The notes below the pieces were generated by a model. The model was not told where the DNA came from. It ran no database searches and saw only the letters and a program-made list of their open reading frames with translations. Position numbers and translations under genes: made by a program. This document shows, piece after piece, positions 3,982-6,107 of a stretch of 6,107 nt of DNA; position 1 is the stretch's first letter; the number at the start of each line of letters is the position of its first letter. Location: contig JAGOWF010000170.1 in the NCBI GenBank assembly GCA_018060305.1, forward strand, positions 1 to 6,107, in the 5' to 3' direction. This DNA comes from Pyrinomonadaceae bacterium (GTDB lineage Bacteria > Acidobacteriota > Blastocatellia > Pyrinomonadales > Pyrinomonadaceae).

Positions 3982-3991
3982 GTGTTAAAAT
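3964..3991 (+). promoter_or_regulatory. Promoter of the ligase/TPR gene
   Basis: TTGGCA (3964-3969) and TAAAAT (3986-3991) are each one base from the sigma-70-type consensus, 16 bases apart, with TG one base before the -10. Transcription would begin near 3998, giving a leader of about 30 bases to ATG 4029. The -35 box lies inside the terminator-like hairpin. Confidence 0.6.
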
Positions 3992-4028
3992 CGCGCTCGT
4001 TTCTTGGCCTTTGCTTTTCCTGACCTTG

Positions 4029-5966
4029 ATGAACAACAGAGCCGATACGCATTCACCGAACAAGGGAGCCACTGCGAGATCGGCAATGTCGGTCGCCGCG
4101 GCTTTCGCGTTGATAATGATCGCACCGCTGCTGCCGTGGCCGCGAGCGGTGGTGGGCACGAACGCGCCGTGGCGGGTCGAACTGGTCGCGGCGTTCGTGA
4201 TGCTCGCACTCGCGTTTTGGGCGTTGGTGAAGCGGCCGTTTGACAGGGATATTACCGTTCCCGCGTCGGTCCTGTATCCGCTGATCGGCTTTGTCCTATG
4301 GAGCGCCCTTTCGATCTCGTGGGCCGCTTATCCGTTGCCGGCAGTTCATCATACGCTGGTTTGGGCGATGTATCTCGGAATTTTCCTGATCGCGGCCGGC
4401 ATCTGCGCGTCACGGCATGGCATGCGGACGCTGATAATCGCATTTGCGAGCGTTTCGCTGGTCGTGGGCCTCGCGGCGGTGATCGATTATCTCGGAACCA
4501 CAGACTTTGCGTCTGCCGAATTCGCGCTCAGAACGCGTTACGGGCGATATGCGGAATTACTCGTGACGATCCAGCCGCTCGTTTGGATAGCGGCGTTCTA
4601 TGCCCGTTCGACACGACAGAAACTGCTGCTTTTTGCCGCTGCCGTGCTTGGATGGACAGCCGTGATGCTATCGCTAAGCAAGGGCGCTGCCCTCGCTGGC
4701 GTCGTCGGATTTGCGATCGTATTTGTCGGTTGTTTTGTGATGTCTCACAAAGCGGCAAGGCGGCTGGTTCTCAGGCTGGCGGGCATTTGGCTCGCGTTGA
4801 CCGTCGCGGTTCAGGCGTTCTTCTATTTCTTGTCGCCGCTGCCCGCGACAACGGACTATTTTGCAGGAAACGCGGGCAATTCGGCATTGTCGCGGCAGCA
4901 TCGGCTGCTTGTCTGGAATATCGCGAGCGAGATGGCCCGAATGCATCCGCTAACCGGCGTCGGCGCTGATAATTTCATCGCTTTCACAAATATTGCACGG
5001 GCAAAGGTAGCTGCCCGAGCACCCGACGTCCCGTCGCCCGAGATCGCCGAGGACGTCGTGCTCGAACGCGCTCACAACGAGTATCTGCAAATATTGGCCG
5101 AGCTAGGCATCGTCGGCATTGTGCTGTTCGCGGCGATATTTGGGGCATTGAAGCTGAATGTTTTCCATCTTTTGCGGCGGCGATGGCGGCTGTCGCCGAT
5201 GGTCTGGGCCTGTGTCGGCGGGATGACGGCGTTTGCGCTAAGCTCGCTTGTCAGTTCGTTCTCGTTCCGCGCGATGCAAAACGGCGTTGCGTTCATATTT
5301 GTCTTTGCGTTGGTTCTCAGCCGGACGGCCCGCAAGGAAAGATCGCCGAACCAACGGCCCATTTTGCTCGCGATAGCGGCTTGTGCGTTGCTCGCGATCG
5401 GATTCTTTGGCTCAAAAGCAGTCGGCGAATATCGCGCTTTTCAGGCGCAATGGGCCGAGAACACTGATGCCGCCCAGCAACAGCTTCTAAGCGCCATCCG
5501 GATCGATCCCGACAATCTCAATGCACGACATTCGCTCGCCAGCGGCTTGGCGAAAGACGGACGGTTTGAGCAAGCCGCCGCCGAACTGCGGCAGGCCATA
5601 GACCGTGGCCTCGGCGCGACCGTGACGTATGAGCAGCTTGCGAAATTCTACCGTCAGTCCGGCGACGCGGCCGAGGCTGAAAAGACCTATGCAGAAGGTG
5701 TAGTGGTATTTCCGGGCTCGGTCTATATGCGTATTGAATTTGCGATGTTTCTCGATTCCATCGGCCGCTCGTCCGACGCCGCATACATGCTCGCGGTCGC
5801 CCGACGGATCGATGCCAAACAGGCCAACGGCTGGTATTCGCTGATGAAAGACGGCAGTGTTGCGACATTTCTAAAGTCGCAAACGGATGCATCGGTGGCC
5901 GCCCCGGCAGACCTCGTGCCGGGCAATGCGGTCAGACAGTATCTCGACGCGGTTCCGGGGCATTAG
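4029..5966 (+). CDS. O-antigen ligase/polymerase family protein with C-terminal TPR repeats
   Basis: A 645-residue membrane protein. About a dozen hydrophobic segments occupy residues 20-460. The Wzy_C/O-antigen ligase signatures are visible: SLSKG (215-219), RQHRLLVW (289-296), the loop motif HPLTGVGADNF (306-316), and AHNEYLQILAELGIVG with His349. This family joins or polymerises lipid-linked glycans on the outer face of the inner membrane. From about 480 to 625 the protein is soluble and built of TPR-like helical pairs (AIRIDPDNLNARHSLASGLAKDGRFEQAAAELRQAI and further units), likely periplasmic and protein-binding. The frame is open from TTG 3891, but a terminator-like hairpin and a promoter lie between, so ATG 4029 is chosen although it lacks a Shine-Dalgarno site; ATG 4086 (residue 20) is an alternative. 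The glycan substrate is not known, and no other glycan genes are in view. Confidence 0.85.
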   Translation: MNNRADTHSPNKGATARSAMSVAAAFALIMIAPLLPWPRAVVGTNAPWRVELVAAFVMLALAFWALVKRPFDRDITVPASVLYPLIGFVLWSALSISWAAYPLPAVHHTLVWAMYLGIFLIAAGICASRHGMRTLIIAFASVSLVVGLAAVIDYLGTTDFASAEFALRTRYGRYAELLVTIQPLVWIAAFYARSTRQKLLLFAAAVLGWTAVMLSLSKGAALAGVVGFAIVFVGCFVMSHKAARRLVLRLAGIWLALTVAVQAFFYFLSPLPATTDYFAGNAGNSALSRQHRLLVWNIASEMARMHPLTGVGADNFIAFTNIARAKVAARAPDVPSPEIAEDVVLERAHNEYLQILAELGIVGIVLFAAIFGALKLNVFHLLRRRWRLSPMVWACVGGMTAFALSSLVSSFSFRAMQNGVAFIFVFALVLSRTARKERSPNQRPILLAIAACALLAIGFFGSKAVGEYRAFQAQWAENTDAAQQQLLSAIRIDPDNLNARHSLASGLAKDGRFEQAAAELRQAIDRGLGATVTYEQLAKFYRQSGDAAEAEKTYAEGVVVFPGSVYMRIEFAMFLDSIGRSSDAAYMLAVARRIDAKQANGWYSLMKDGSVATFLKSQTDASVAAPADLVPGNAVRQYLDAVPGH

Positions 5967-6011
5967 TGGCGTTCAAGACTGCGTCCGATGTGTCCTAAAA
6001 GTCCTGTTTAG

Positions 6012-6019
6012 TATAAAAT
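6012..6019 (+). promoter_or_regulatory. -10 element of the downstream gene
   Basis: TATAAAAT gives two overlapping good -10 matches (TATAAA or TAAAAT). The start site would fall at about 6024-6026, only some eight bases before the ATG at 6033. No convincing -35 box is seen. No terminator is visible after the ligase stop at 5966, so read-through is also possible. Confidence 0.45.
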
Positions 6020-6032
6020 AAACGCGTCCCAA

Positions 6033-6107
6033 ATGAGTGCCAACTCCATCCGCAGCGGATCGCCGATACCTGTGATAGCACGCAACGCCTTTCGCGAGGC
6101 GGTTCGC
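6033..6107 (+). CDS. Start of a probable ABC-2 type transporter permease (partial)
   Basis: The frame is open from ATG 6033 to the end of the window (25 codons). The last residues, PVIARNAFREAVR, match the common N-terminus of ABC-2 type permeases (form: IWVIARNTFREAVRDRVLY), where a short amphipathic stretch precedes the first membrane span. Those proteins pair with an ATPase to export molecules across the inner membrane. Only the N-terminus is present, so the family call rests on a short motif. The start codon has no Shine-Dalgarno site; a -10 element lies just upstream. Confidence 0.55.
   Translation, partial: MSANSIRSGSPIPVIARNAFREAVR

Noticed and set aside
3891..4028. Upstream TTG start extending the ligase protein by 46 residues
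   Set aside because: A terminator-like hairpin and a good promoter lie between 3955 and 3991, inside the extension, and the added residues have no coding character.

Overview
The window is bacterial chromosomal DNA of moderately high GC with a groEL gene, a toxin-antitoxin cassette, a dense cluster of extragenic palindromes, a small secreted-protein gene and a polysaccharide ligase/polymerase gene. The GroEL type, the short AT-rich promoters close to start codons, the RelE/YgiT cassette and the palindromes headed by GTAG suggest Acidobacteriota (perhaps Blastocatellia). That assignment is an impression from sequence style, not a database result.

Layout: 1-76 is a leader with CCTAAAACC repeats and a Shine-Dalgarno site. 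77-1711 is a complete groEL, followed by a strong intrinsic terminator at 1773-1800. An extended -10 element then leads into a three-gene cassette: a Phd/YefM-like antitoxin (1817-2008), an overlapping RelE/ParE toxin (2001-2255) and a YgiT-type zinc-finger protein (2268-2474). Directly after the last stop codon is a 41-codon ORF (2475-2600). Its last 33 codons plus stop are a 95%-identical second copy of the groEL 3' end, and a second intrinsic terminator follows at 2640-2672. The toxin-antitoxin cassette is therefore bracketed by a 102-bp direct repeat made of the groEL tail.

2700-3260 has no credible gene. It holds at least twelve hairpins, some in inverted pairs whose stems differ by compensatory changes, which fits a REP/BIME-type cluster. 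On the minus strand, 3297-3782 encodes a secreted lipocalin-like protein. 3783-4028 is a divergent intergenic region with a long-range inverted repeat, a terminator-like hairpin and a good promoter, so it may hold an RNA leader or small RNA. 4029-5966 encodes a multi-membrane-span O-antigen ligase/polymerase (Wzy_C type) fused to C-terminal TPR repeats. The last 75 bases begin another gene, probably an ABC-2 type transporter permease.

The genes do not form one pathway. GroEL is housekeeping, the cassette looks like an accessory insertion at its 3' end, and the ligase and permease belong to envelope functions. The point most worth pursuing is the groEL-tail duplication. Recombination between the two copies would remove the whole cassette and leave an intact groEL, which points to a way such modules can enter or leave next to an essential gene.
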